From: Amia ocellicauda
Taxonomy: Eukaryota > Chordata > Actinopteri > Amiiformes > Amiidae
NCBI RefSeq assembly: GCF_036373705.1
Contig: NC_089855.1
Span: forward strand, 9,234,219 to 9,298,218
DNA length: 64,000 bases
Reading direction: 5' to 3'
Made by a program: the position numbers and the translations under genes. The notes beneath the pieces are model-generated. The model was not told the origin of the DNA, did no database searches, and saw only the letters and a program-made list of their open reading frames with translations. Positions 12,475 to 22,164 of this stretch are shown here, piece by piece. How positions within the stretch are numbered: position 1 is the first letter of the stretch; each line of letters opens with the position of its first letter.

Positions 12475-14310
12475 ATGATTACATCACTCTTCATCCTTAC
12501 AGTGTGATTAAATTGTGAGTACTTTTCCCTGTGATCTACCTGCCTCTGTGGTGACCTGGTACCCACACAAGCCTGGTCACCCTCCACAGACCATCCTGCG
12601 GTATTTAATTACCTCTATTCTGCCTCCCAAATACTACAGTGGGTTTAATTACCCCAAATCCAGGGCTTCCATGGAAGGTGGATCTAAAGTTTTAATGATT
12701 GTTAATGTCCCAGAGGAAGACTCAGGAACTTACTACTGTGCCACAGAGGAGAGTGGAGAGCTGCTGTCCGGGAAAGGAATTCTTCTGAACTTCAGAGGTC
12801 TGTCACATTTAATAAGATCAGTGGAGAAATTTTAAAAAATAATGTAGTATTCAATTATGAAATTAATATCATGTATTTAATTGACTATCATGTAAGAACT
12901 GATTATATTTGGATTTTTCATATCATAATACATAAGAAAGAAAGAAAAAAATGCTACATTGAAATAAACTGACTTTACTGGCCGTTGCTTAGACTGTTTT
13001 AGCAGAATATTTGGGAAATTCAGTAATTCTAATATATGTTTTGATCAGTACACTTCATTCTGCAGTTTAATATGTTTTACTTGAACACACATAAGTTGAG
13101 AAGGACAAACCATAGGCAACGGAGCAACATGGGTTTACTGGGAATTAAAATAATTTTAAAATTAAATGTAGTTTTGAAGCATAAGGCTGAGTTCAAGAGT
13201 GATGTGCATTATTTACAGCTAATAGCCGAAGCAATGATCCCTGCACAGGCAATTGCACAGAAGGTGAACTATTTAACTACATTTTAATCTGAGCCTTTGT
13301 GTTGTGATTTGATTTGCATTTATTGTCCATATATAATAATAATATTCATTATAATTATAATAAATAACATTTACATGGATTTTTGCTGTTTTGATAATCT
13401 TATAATATGTCAGCTTATTAGGGGTTTACTATACAAATATACAAATAGTTTGTCTTTTTAATAATTATTCAAAAAAGAAAATGACAACAATTATAAACTC
13501 TGAATAACTATCATGCCCCATCTGTTTTCTTATAACCCTGGAAATGTTGAACAAAATAAAAAATATCTCCATATCCATTCTGCTCTCACTGATTTGCAAT
13601 ACTCTGCAAAACATGCTTAGAACTAGAAGTCATTTTGGTTTTAATCCTATTTTATGTAATGCATGCATTATTACTTGATTGATTGATTGGTGTTTTAAGC
13701 GAACGTCACCCGGCACCAGTAGTTTTAACATTGCTGCTGTCTGGTTTTAGAGGGAAAGCTCTATCTGTATGGATTCATATTATCATCAGCAGTGGCTTCA
13801 GTCTGCAGTGGAATTGCCATATATTGTTGTGTTAAGATAAGAAAAGGTTGGTATGATACTCATTACACTCTCTTGTATGTTTTTGTCCTGAGAAAACTTG
13901 CCAATGCTCTTACCACTAAAACACTGAGAGCTTTTTCATTTCTCTAGTTTTAAAATAAACTAAAATGTTGATGTATCTCATTAAGTGGAATTGATTAAAA
14001 TAAAATAAGTGTAAAACTCTGAGCAAGTTTATTTGATTTTTTTACAGATTATTGTGTTTCCTTAAACATAACTATACATGCAACACAATTTACAATGGCT
14101 CTTTCAAACCCACTAAGTGTGTAAAACTACCAGACTTCAGTCTCACGATGTTTCTTTCACAACATCCTAAAAAGCTATTCCTGTTTTGTTTTGAATGCTG
14201 CAGTAAATCTCATATTATATTTTGTTTAAAGATGTTCATAAAGGTACTGTATCTCCTTTTTCTTTATAGATAGTTGTTCTCCCCAGCAAAGTAACAATGA
14301 CAGAGATAAG
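12475..14310 (+). pseudogene. Immunoglobulin V-set receptor relic (TCR-gamma-V/NITR-like) with V, transmembrane and tail exons
   Basis: V exon remnant 12515-12797: Cys (12530) as FPCDLPAS, Trp (12557) in TWYPHKPGHPPQTIL, then VPEEDSGTYYCATEE with the second Cys at 12737. A J-like stretch LLSGKGILLNF (G-x-G-x-x-L; the J Phe is Ser) ends in a phase-1 donor. Exon 13751-13846 encodes GKLYLYGF followed by a hydrophobic segment ending AIYCCVKIRK (transmembrane plus basic stop-transfer). Exon 14270-14310 encodes SCSPQQSNNDRDK. Phases 1-1-0 agree. The leader ATG at 12475 reads MITSLFILTV then TGA and runs straight into the V exon, so the leader intron and most of framework 1 appear deleted. I infer a broken single-V membrane receptor of NITR or TCR-V-like type. 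A germline TCR V segment would not carry a joined J and a transmembrane exon. The downstream part is interrupted by a LINE at 14.34 kb. Confidence 0.7.
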
Positions 14311-14336
14311 GTAAATATTTATTTCTCTCTAACTGT

Positions 14337-16546
14337 ATTATTATTTTTTATTATTATTATTTATTACTATTTTTATTTCTTGGCAGACACCCTTATCCAG
14401 GGCGACTTACAACATAAGTGCAAAAATACAGAGAAGTACAAGGCATTAATCATTACAAATTCAACTGAGCTAAAACATAGCAATTCAAAATAATACATTT
14501 TACAAATTCCAATTACAATTTACACAAGTACAGTAAGAGACTTCCTACATCCTGGACGGTGAAAGCTAAGTGCTGCCAAGATGTAGGGTCACAGACGAGG
14601 GCTACAGGAAAGGGAGCAAGGAGGAAAACAATCAAGAACGCGAGGAGCATAATAAGCTGAAGTGCTATCTAGCAGGGATAGAGGACGAATATTACAAGTG
14701 CTGTCGGAAGAGATGCGTCTTGAGTAAGCGCCGGAATGAGGTCAAGGACTCTGCTGTTTTGACTTCTGTGGGCAGGTCGTTCCACCACTTAGGGTTCAGG
14801 AATGAGAAGGAGCGGCTCTGGAGGAAGGAGAGTGGAGAGGAGGCAGAAGAGCGCAGTGGTCTGGAGGGGATGTATGGAGAGACGAGGGTCTGAAGGTATC
14901 TTGGTGCAGTGTGGTCAAGACAGCGGTAGGTGAGGGTCAATGTCTTGAACTGAATGCGTGCCGCTATCGGGAGCCAGTGGAGGGAGCGGAGCAGTGGAGT
15001 AGCGTGTGTGAATCGGGGCAGAGAGACACCAGACGAGCCGCAGAGTTGTGGATGAGCTGGAGCGGCGGGTAGTGGATGCAGGCAGGCCGGCCAGGAGGGA
15101 GTTGCAATAGTCCAGGCGGGAGAGAACCAGGGACTGGACGAGTAGCTGAGTTGAGTAGTCGGTGAGAAAGGGACGGATCCGGCGTATGTTGCTCAGGAAG
15201 AATCTACAGGTGCGCGTCAGCGTGGTGATGTGCTGGGAGAAGGAGAGGATGAGGACTGAGGAGAGGGAGGCTGCCTGAGCGCGGCTGAGGGAGTCAGTGA
15301 CACCCAGGTGAGCCGTTTCAGTGGAGTGAGCTGTGCGGAAGCCGGATTGCAGAGGATCAAGGAGTGAGTGTTGGGACAGAAAGTCAGAGAGCTGACAGTG
15401 GACCGCCCGCTTGAGAGTCTTGGAGAGGAAGGGGAGTAGGGAGACAGGGCGGTAGTTCTGAGGAGAGGAGGCGTCAAGGGTTGGTTTCTTGAGCAGTGGG
15501 ATGACAGCAGCTTGTTTAAATGCAGAGGGAAAAAGCCAGAGAGGAGGGAGGAGTTGAGGAGGGAGGAGATGAAGGGGAGAAGATCAGGAGCGGTTGCTTG
15601 GAAGAGATGAGAAGGGAGAGGGTCCAGGTCTCATGTTGTGGGTTTGTGACGTAGGAGGAGAGCAGAAACTTCAGCATCTGAGAGCGGTGAGAATGAAGAA
15701 AAGGAAGCTAGGTCGGTGGGAGGTTTCGGTGTGATGGGAGATGAGGGTGGAGTATTGAAGGGCCTGCGGATGTCTGCAATCTTGGAGGAGAAGAAGGAGG
15801 TGAAATCATCAGCAGTGAGAGATGAGGGAGGAGGAGGGGGAGGGGGGGCAAGGAGGGAGGAGAAGGTGGAGAAGAGTTTGCGAGGGTTGTTGATAGTAAG
15901 ACTTCTTGGCTGAGATGAGAGAGGACGAGAACGTGGACAGTAGGGAGCGGTAGAGTTCGAGGGCGGCTGGTAGTTTGGTCCTTTTCCACTTCTGTTCGGC
16001 GGCACGCAGTCTAGTTCGGGTTGCGCAGAGAACAGCAGAGAGCCAAGGCTGAGGAGGGGAGGGACGGGCAGGACGAGATGTGAGAGGACAGAGAAAATCA
16101 AGGGAGGAGGTGAGGGAGGAGAACAAAGAGGAGGTAGCACAGTTGACAGATAGATTTGAAAAACAATCAATGGAAGGCAAAAGAGTGAGGGCAGTGGAAG
16201 CAAGGGTGGAGGGGGAGACAGAGCGGAGATTTTGGCGGAAGGTGACAGAGGGAGTGGGTGGAGAGGGGAGGGAGGGAAGGGAAAGGGGAAGGAAATGAAG
16301 TGGTGGTCCGAGATGTCCATGAGTGTCATGGAGAGTGTCGAAGGGGAGCAGCCTCTTGAGAAGATGAGGTCTAGCTGGCGGCCAGCCCTGTGAGTGGGGG
16401 AGATGGGGAGAGAGAGAAGTTAAAGGAGTGAAGGAGAGGAAGAAATCTGGCACAGTGGGAAGGGTTGGAGAGATGGATGAAGTCTCCCAGGAGGATGGTA
16501 GGTGAGGACAGCGAGGGGAGAGAGGAGAGAAGAAAGTCGAGTTCAT
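14337..16546 (-). mobile_element. L2/CR1-like LINE, 5'-truncated and lacking the RT core
   Basis: Read on the minus strand, from high to low coordinates. First comes an APE-endonuclease end: LLGDFIH near 16490 and ISDHHFISF near 16310. A Ser/Pro-rich linker follows, then the start of reverse transcriptase with QNYRPVSLLPFLSKTLE near 15450 and LQSGFRTAHSTETAHL near 15340. At about 15240 the frame jumps from SLSSVLI directly to SFSQHITTLTRTCRFFLSNI, so the palm region with the GVPQGS and ADD motifs is missing. The remainder ends with WWNDLPTEVKTAESLTSF near 14780. The 3' UTR carries GGCAGACACCCTTATCCAGG near 14384, a tail motif seen in many fish LINEs/SINEs, and ends in (TTA)n at about 14337-14370, the usual L2-type microsatellite tail. 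Several frameshifts are present. It is a dead, internally deleted copy. The clade call (L2 over CR1) comes from motif style. Confidence 0.85.
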
Positions 16547-17137
16547 CCAGGATGAACAGTTAACCTAGACAGTTTGTCAGTTTGGCATATGTAAATAAAT
16601 ATTTATACAGCCTGGTTGATATTCAGTATTTGCTCTTCGTGGAATACAGTTGAAAATTCATATTCAACCAACCTCACTGGTCCAGCTCACTTAACTGTGT
16701 GACCGGGTTGTTCAGAACACCAGACACAGGATATGAAACCATAGCGCTGCCCCAGCCCTGCAGTTTGAAACATCACACTGACCCGCCTGCAGCCCACAGC
16801 CCTCTCTCTCTCTCTGCAGTTTCAATGAGCTGTTTATCAATATCTCACACAGTCTCTCTGGTTGGCTTTCACACCTACAGCACAGCATCACAGTTTGCAT
16901 CTATACTGGGCTCAGGTTTAATGACAACAAAACCAATAACAGACTCAGCATTGAGTGGTGACGTGTGATCTCTCTACATTGCAGACTACACACTGTCTGC
17001 TCTACCTGCTACTATTTATGGTAACCCCCCCCCCCTCTCTCTGCACCCCCAGGTACTTGTCTATCCAAAGCAGGGCAGGGGGCTGATGTCCACACAGAGG
17101 GATATTGTGTATTTCTGTGGCATTGTCTTTCCACTGG
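16547..17137. other. Gap between LINEs; nothing supported
   Basis: About 590 bp without a recognised gene. It contains a CT-rich tract ending CTCTGCAG at about 16801-16819 and a possible 36-nt segment bounded by GCAG and GTAACC (16985-17020). These look splice-like, but the translation shows no clear motif. It could once have held further cytoplasmic exons of the V-set receptor (speculative). Confidence 0.4.
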
Positions 17138-17153
17138 AGTAGTACCAGTATTA

Positions 17154-18666
17154 GCGCTGACCTTCGGGGATGCGTGCATTTATCAGTCGGTTTGTCTGGG
17201 GGAGCAAAATGGAGAGGCTGAAAAGAGTGCAGATGGTGAAGGGTACCCTGGATGGAGGCAGGGGGGTCCCGGACGTTGTGCGGCTTATAAAAGCGCAGGG
17301 GCTGGCATATGTGGTCAAGAACATCCAGGCTGCTGGCAAGAAGGTGAGTTTTATGAACTGCTTTTGTTTTGCCAGCAGCCTGAGACCATTCTGCCTCTGC
17401 GCCATGGATAACACCAGGCCGCACTTGTGGGATCCCCCGCCGTTCTACAGGGCGCTCCGAGCCTTTGCGCTCGAAGTAGGCCTCCATAAAGTCGTGCTGG
17501 CCTCCTGGGATTATAAGACCATCTGTAGCCAGATGAGATCTACCCAGGAGACCAGCCGGATAGAAGATTTCCCTGCCGGTTTATCTGGGCTAACGCTACG
17601 CACGTTTGCCTCACAAATACGCAGAAAGATGTCTCCTGGATGGCTGTGAGTCGGTGTCTCTCCACCCGAGTGTTCATGCACAGAAGAGGCCTAGCCCCTT
17701 ATGACATCTGCCCCTACAAGGGTTGCCTGGGGAAGGAGATGGAGGCTCACATCTTTAGGGATTGCCCCTCCGCCTGCAGGGTCTGGCTCCTGTTTTTGCC
17801 GTTCCTCCACAGGTTTGCCGTTCCTGTAAGGGCGACCGCCCAGCAGATCCTATATGGTCCAGCCAGGGGACTTACATCAACAACCCTGAGGTGCTGGTGG
17901 CGTGTTGTCTGCGCAGTGAAACAGGCCCTGTGGGAGGGACGGAACATCTGTTTATTCAACAAGCAGGAGCTGGACCCAATCGTCATCGCGCGGAGGGGCA
18001 TGGTACTAGTCAGGGACTACGTCAATCTGGAGGTCCATTAGAGGGGCAAGGAGGAAGCCTTCAAGAACTGGCAAATACAAGATCTGGGGGAGCTCAGGAT
18101 CCCATGATGGGACCCACCTCCGGGGACATTCATCCCCCCCTGCTGGAGCCCGAGTCCAAGATCTTTTAACCACTTTTAATGAATAATTGTTTTTAAAATA
18201 TGATTTGAAAAATGAATTTGAATTGTTTTTAAAGAATTAGTTGATTTTAAATGCACTTGTTTTGTTTTGGTATTTGGTTGGTTTTGTTAAGTTTTTTTTC
18301 TTTTGCCAAATACATTGGCCATTTGGTTATAATTTTAAATGCATCAGATTGTTTTGTTTTTGTTTTTTATTTTGTGGTTTTATTTGTTTTATGATTTATC
18401 TGATGCATTTTCAGTTAATTTCAATGTATTTGACCATATTGTTTATTTGTTTAATGGATTTATTTGGCAGTATTGCCCTAATCACAAGTTTATTTGATTT
18501 ATTGCACGTTTATTTGAGTTCATGTATTTTGTTTAAGTTAATCACTGTAAGATTTTAAACATTTTAAGTGATTTTAAGAATTGATTTAAATTTTTTTTTA
18601 ATCATAAGTATTAAAATTTTGAAAGTTTTTATTTATTGAAATGTAAAATACTTTACCTAATAAAAC
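17154..18666 (+). mobile_element. Tx1/L1-clade LINE 3' end, copy 1, with 16-bp target duplication
   Basis: Flanked by a perfect 16-bp direct repeat, AGTAGTACCAGTATTA, at 17138-17153 and 18667-18682, so both insertion boundaries are exact. The insert encodes the C-terminal part of a LINE ORF2: ISRFVWGSKMERLKRVQMVK, then LAYVVKNIQAAGKKVSF, and past a frameshift near 17640 the zinc-knuckle CPYKGC...EAHIFRDC (C-x4-C-x7-H-x4-C, zf-RVT type) near 17710-17765, followed by a Trp-rich end (RCWWRVVCAVKQALWEGRN). In-frame stops include 18039. A roughly 500-nt AT-rich 3' UTR ends ...TAATAAAAC. The 5' truncation is typical of target-primed reverse transcription. It is non-functional. The clade call rests on the zf-RVT end plus the long TSD. 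Confidence 0.85.
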
Positions 18667-18896
18667 AGTAGTACCAGTATTAATTGGTCAGGAGACGGTG
18701 CTTCACTCCAGTGCTCACTGTTCCCCTTCCCTCATGTTATTTGTATATAATCAGACTGGGCCATGGGCAGTGCAGTAATACGGACTAAATAAAATTACAT
18801 CAGGGGGCATTACAATCCGTGACAGCAGGCATGTGCCACACAGACAGGTTTCCAGTGAATTCATGCACTTGTGGTGGCGTGGAGCATGAAGGGAGG

Positions 18897-18898
<2 letters not shown>
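18667..18898. other. Spacer between LINE copy 1 and compound microsatellite
   Basis: The right-hand target duplication of LINE copy 1 (18667-18682) opens this unique spacer. The text continues from the point interrupted at 17153. No gene is visible. Confidence 0.5.
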
Positions 18899-18957
<59 letters not shown>

Positions 18958-19009
18958 CTATATATATATATATATATATACATATACACACACACACACA
19001 CACACACTG
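18899..19009. repeat. Compound microsatellite (TC)n(TATC)n(TA)n(CA)n
   Basis: A continuous run of TC to about 18939, then six or so TATC units, then TA to about 18980, then CA to 19009. Its 3' end is about 20 bp from the 3' end of LINE copy 2. Confidence 0.97.
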
Positions 19010-19030
19010 TCACTTACATACAGACAGACT

Positions 19031-20070
19031 GTTTTATTAGTTTAAGTAGTTTACATTACAAAATAATAAAAACATTCATAATTGTAATACTTATGATTAA
19101 AACCTTTTTTTAAATCCAACTCTAAAATCACTTAAAACCTTTAAAATCCTAATGTGATGAAATAAAACCAAATGACCAAATCAACTCGAAACATGTGCAT
19201 TACATCATCCAAAACAATAGACTTGTGATTATAAGGCAAACTGCCAAACCAACACATTTGAACAAAACAATCAAATGCATTGATAATCAGCGGGAAATGC
19301 AGCAGATAAATCATAACACAAACAAAACCATGAAGAACACAAACTAAGCCAAAACAATCGGATGCATTTGTCAAATAAAATGAACACGCTCAATGCATTG
19401 GACAAACACAACAAAACAAGTGCATTTTAAAAACAAGAATTCATTAAAAGCAGTGAAAAATCATTTTTACAAACATTCAAGAATCAATCCAGACAGTAAA
19501 GGATCTTGGACTCGAACTCCAGCAGGGGGGGGTATCCCTCCCCAGAGGTGCTATCCTATCATGGGATCCTAAACTCCCCCAGATCTTGAATATGCCAGAT
19601 CTTAAAGGCGTCCTCCTTGCCCTTCTGATGGATCTCCAGACCGACACAGTCTCTAACTAGGTCCAGCTCCTGCTTGTTGAAGAGACACATGTTCCGTCCC
19701 TCCCACAGGGCCCGTTTCACCACGCAGAAGACACGCCACCAGCACCTCAGAGTCGGTGTTAAAAGTCCTCTCCATATAGGATCTGCTGGGCAGTCGCCCA
19801 GTGCAGGAACGGGAAAGACAGGATGCAGACCCTGCAAGTGGAGGGTCCTGTAGTCCCAGGAGACCAGCGCGGCTTTGTGGAGGCCTACGTCGAGTGCAAA
19901 GGCTCGGAGCGCCCTGCAGAACGGCGGGGGATTCCACGAGTGCGGCCTGGTGTTGTCCATGGCGCAGAGGCCCAGTGGTCTCAGGCTGCTGGCAGAATAA
20001 AAGCGGGTTCATGAAACTCACTTTTTTGCCAGCAGCCTGGATGTTCTTAACCACATACGCCAGCCCCGGT
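19031..20070 (-). mobile_element. Tx1/L1-clade LINE 3' end, copy 2, inverted relative to copy 1
   Basis: On the minus strand this repeats copy 1. It starts near 20065 with CCGGGGCTGGCGTATGTGG (VVKNIQAAGKKVSFMN) and continues with MDNTRPHSWNPPPFCRALRA, WWRVFCVVKRALWEGRN and the C-terminal KIWHIQDLGEFRIP ending near 19559. The AT-rich 3' UTR then ends ...CTAATAAAAC at 19031. Compared with copy 1 it lacks the internal segment holding the zinc knuckle, so it is also dead. The flanking words ACAGACAGAC at 19020-19029 and 20077-20086, each preceded by TTACAT, suggest a degenerate target duplication. Confidence 0.8.
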
Positions 20071-20089
20071 TACATGACAGACAGACATT

Positions 20090-20997
20090 CTGTCAGACAC
20101 ATATTATGGCTGGTGCATGGCTAGTCAAATGGCTAGCAGCAGTCGTAGTGTGGGTAATGTGAGGGAGCCAATCATAGTCCCCTACATTTGCATAACATGG
20201 GGCAAAGGTTTGTGGGAAAAGCCAGTGAAGACGTGTAGTGATGTGCTTGTCCATAGTTTACAAACGGGATGAAAGAGACAGTATGACGTCCCGAGAACCT
20301 AGGATTCCTGGTGTGAATGTGAGGGGCAGAGGAAGCAGGAAGCAGGAGCCAAGTGCGCTTGTGAGCGCCAACAGAATGCAAAGGATTGTGGGAAAATGGC
20401 ACCCCGCCCTGAATTCAAAGGGGGGCCAGAAGGCATGACATAAATATGAACGGCGAGACTGTTTTATTTGGCCTGGCCCTATCCATATAGTGGGGTCAGC
20501 AGCCACCTAGCAGGCCCAGCAATAGCAGCGAAGCCTGGGGAGACTGGATTCAGCATTTCCTCTCCCTTTTGATAAGTAGCCATCGTTTCTGAAACATACT
20601 TCTAACATATATACGTATACATTTCTTTTTTACATGCACACTGATATAAATACATACATATATATATAGAGAGAGGTACACATATCAGTGTACACATACA
20701 ATGTCACCTGTTATATGAATACATTACGGAGGCAACTGTCCCCTTATATTATATTCATCATATTTCATGTGCACTTTTCAAATCTACTTCTTCATAGCTT
20801 CATCTTCTTTTATCTTGCCATTTCTGTTCTACCATCCTTTCAAATGTTAGCCTAACATTGACACATTACATCTCAACCGTTCTGTTCCAAAACTTGCAAG
20901 AATGGAATTGGAATTGCCCACCTCTGATCTATAACCTCGAACAGACAGTCATAATATTTAGTAAACCTACGACAACACTGAGCTTTTTTTTTGTCAA
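20090..20997. other. Unassigned stretch, possibly old repeat
   Basis: No gene supported. Short AT dinucleotide patches lie at about 20655-20676. Open frames around 20170-20500 on both strands have no recognisable domain. Confidence 0.5.
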
Positions 20998-21470
20998 TGT
21001 CTGCCTCTTGTCCACTCTGCTTCCTCCAGAGCCGCTCCTTCTCATCCCTGAACGACCTGCCCACCGAAGTCAAAACAGCAAGAGTCCTTGACCTCCTTCT
21101 GGCGCTTAATCAAGACACATCTGTTCAGACTCTACTTGTAATTTAGTCTTTCATTCTCCCTTAAGATTGCACTTATACAACGTTTTGTCATACTGCTTGC
21201 CTTGCGTTACTGGTACTCATATTGATTATTTTGATTTCCCCTATGCTCCCTTTCCCTGACCCTTGACTGTGAACATCTTGTCTGCACTCATCAGCTTTTA
21301 CACTATAGGATTGAAGACCTTATATATTGTTACTGTATATCTCATATACACTTGTGTAAATTGGAATTTGTAAATGTATTATGCCTTGAATTGCACTGTA
21401 TTACTTCAATACTTTGTATTGCGCTTATATTGCACCTTAACTGAAGTAATTTAATTACATTTGACTCTTT
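20998..21470 (+). mobile_element. L2-like LINE 3' end fragment
   Basis: From 20998 the sequence matches, in the opposite orientation, the ORF end of the LINE at 14.7-14.86 kb. It includes CTTCCTCCAGAGCCGCTCCT, GACCTGCCCACCGAAGTC and GTCCTTGACCTCCTTCTGGC, i.e. the NDLPTEVKTA...SLTSFRRLLKTHL region with indels. It continues into a 3' UTR containing TGTATATCTCATATACAC and ATGTATTATGCCTTGAATTG near 21335-21405. Frameshifted and 5'-truncated. Confidence 0.8.
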
Positions 21471-21589
21471 AAATTTAATTTGTTTAATTTGGTTCCTTAA
21501 TAATATAATCACTTCCTTATACAATTTTATACTTTACTTAAAACCCCTACTGTTAAAAATAATGAAAAGGCTCTGATTTATGAAATTAT

Positions 21590-21672
21590 TACTTTAATTA
21601 AGGGTTCAAATAAGTAATTGAGAGCTCATCTGGAACAAAACCAGCAGGGTAGGGCGTCCTCCAGGACCACTG
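21590..21672. repeat. Half-copy of a hAT-type MITE
   Basis: Carries TGGAACAAAACCAGCAGGGT and GTCCTCCAGGACCACTG, which correspond to the right arm of the better-preserved palindromic MITE at 24643-24832 (GGAACAAAAACCAGCAGGGC...CTCTAGGACC). The left arm is missing. Confidence 0.6.
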
Positions 21673-21840
21673 TTCTAGATCGGTACAGGACCAACTGTGT
21701 ACACGGCTCCTGGAATTACGATTATTTTGAATGTCACACTCACTTCATTTATTAAAAACACAAAATACATATAATGACTCAATTGACTGTAAACTCTTAA
21801 CAGGGAAGTATAATTAGAAGTGGAGGTGCACTGTATACAG

Positions 21841-22156
21841 CAGCGGTTCCCAAAGTGCGACCTGGGGGCCAAATGCGGCCCTCGAGGATGTTCTTCAACA
21901 CCCCCTTATCTGAACCTTTATTATATTTTTACACTTTATAAAGAATTTGTTACAAATTGCACATGTAATTTGGGGAAAAATAAAATAAAACTATTAAAAG
22001 TTCATAAATGTTCCCTAACAGAATTGTATAGGAAATAAAAAGGTATGATTTGGGACAAATTTCATTTTCAACGGTGGTTCATTTTCTGCTGCGACCCCCC
22101 CATCTCATGCAACCTCCGGAAATTGGCCCTCCACCACCAGACATTGGGAACCCCTG
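21841..22156. mobile_element. hAT-type MITE with 8-bp target duplication
   Basis: Starts CAGCGGTTCCCAA and ends TTGGGAACCCCTG, imperfect terminal inverted repeats of 13 bases. It is flanked by GTATACAG (21833-21840) and GTATAGAG (22157-22164), an 8-bp duplication with one mismatch. The inside is AT-rich and non-coding with GGCCCTC/CCTCC phrases near both ends. The 316-bp length, CAG/CTG ends and 8-bp TSD with central TA (nnnTAnnn) fit a Buster-type hAT non-autonomous element. Confidence 0.85.
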
Positions 22157-22164
22157 GTATAGAG

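Noticed and set aside
15631..16546. Ser/Pro-rich minus-strand frames of about 230-245 codons
   Set aside because: These are the linker and endonuclease-end remnants of the L2-like LINE, not a separate proline-rich gene. The frames break at several points.
16985..17020. 36-nt segment bounded by GCAG and GTAACC, possible cytoplasmic exon of the V-set receptor
   Set aside because: The frame continuing from the 14310 exon gives a bland hydrophobic peptide with no tail motif. An alternative frame with a Tyr needs a phase that does not match. Kept only as a remark.
18819..19113. Open frames rich in SLSLSL/IYIYIY
   Set aside because: Translation of a TC/TATC/TA/CA microsatellite.
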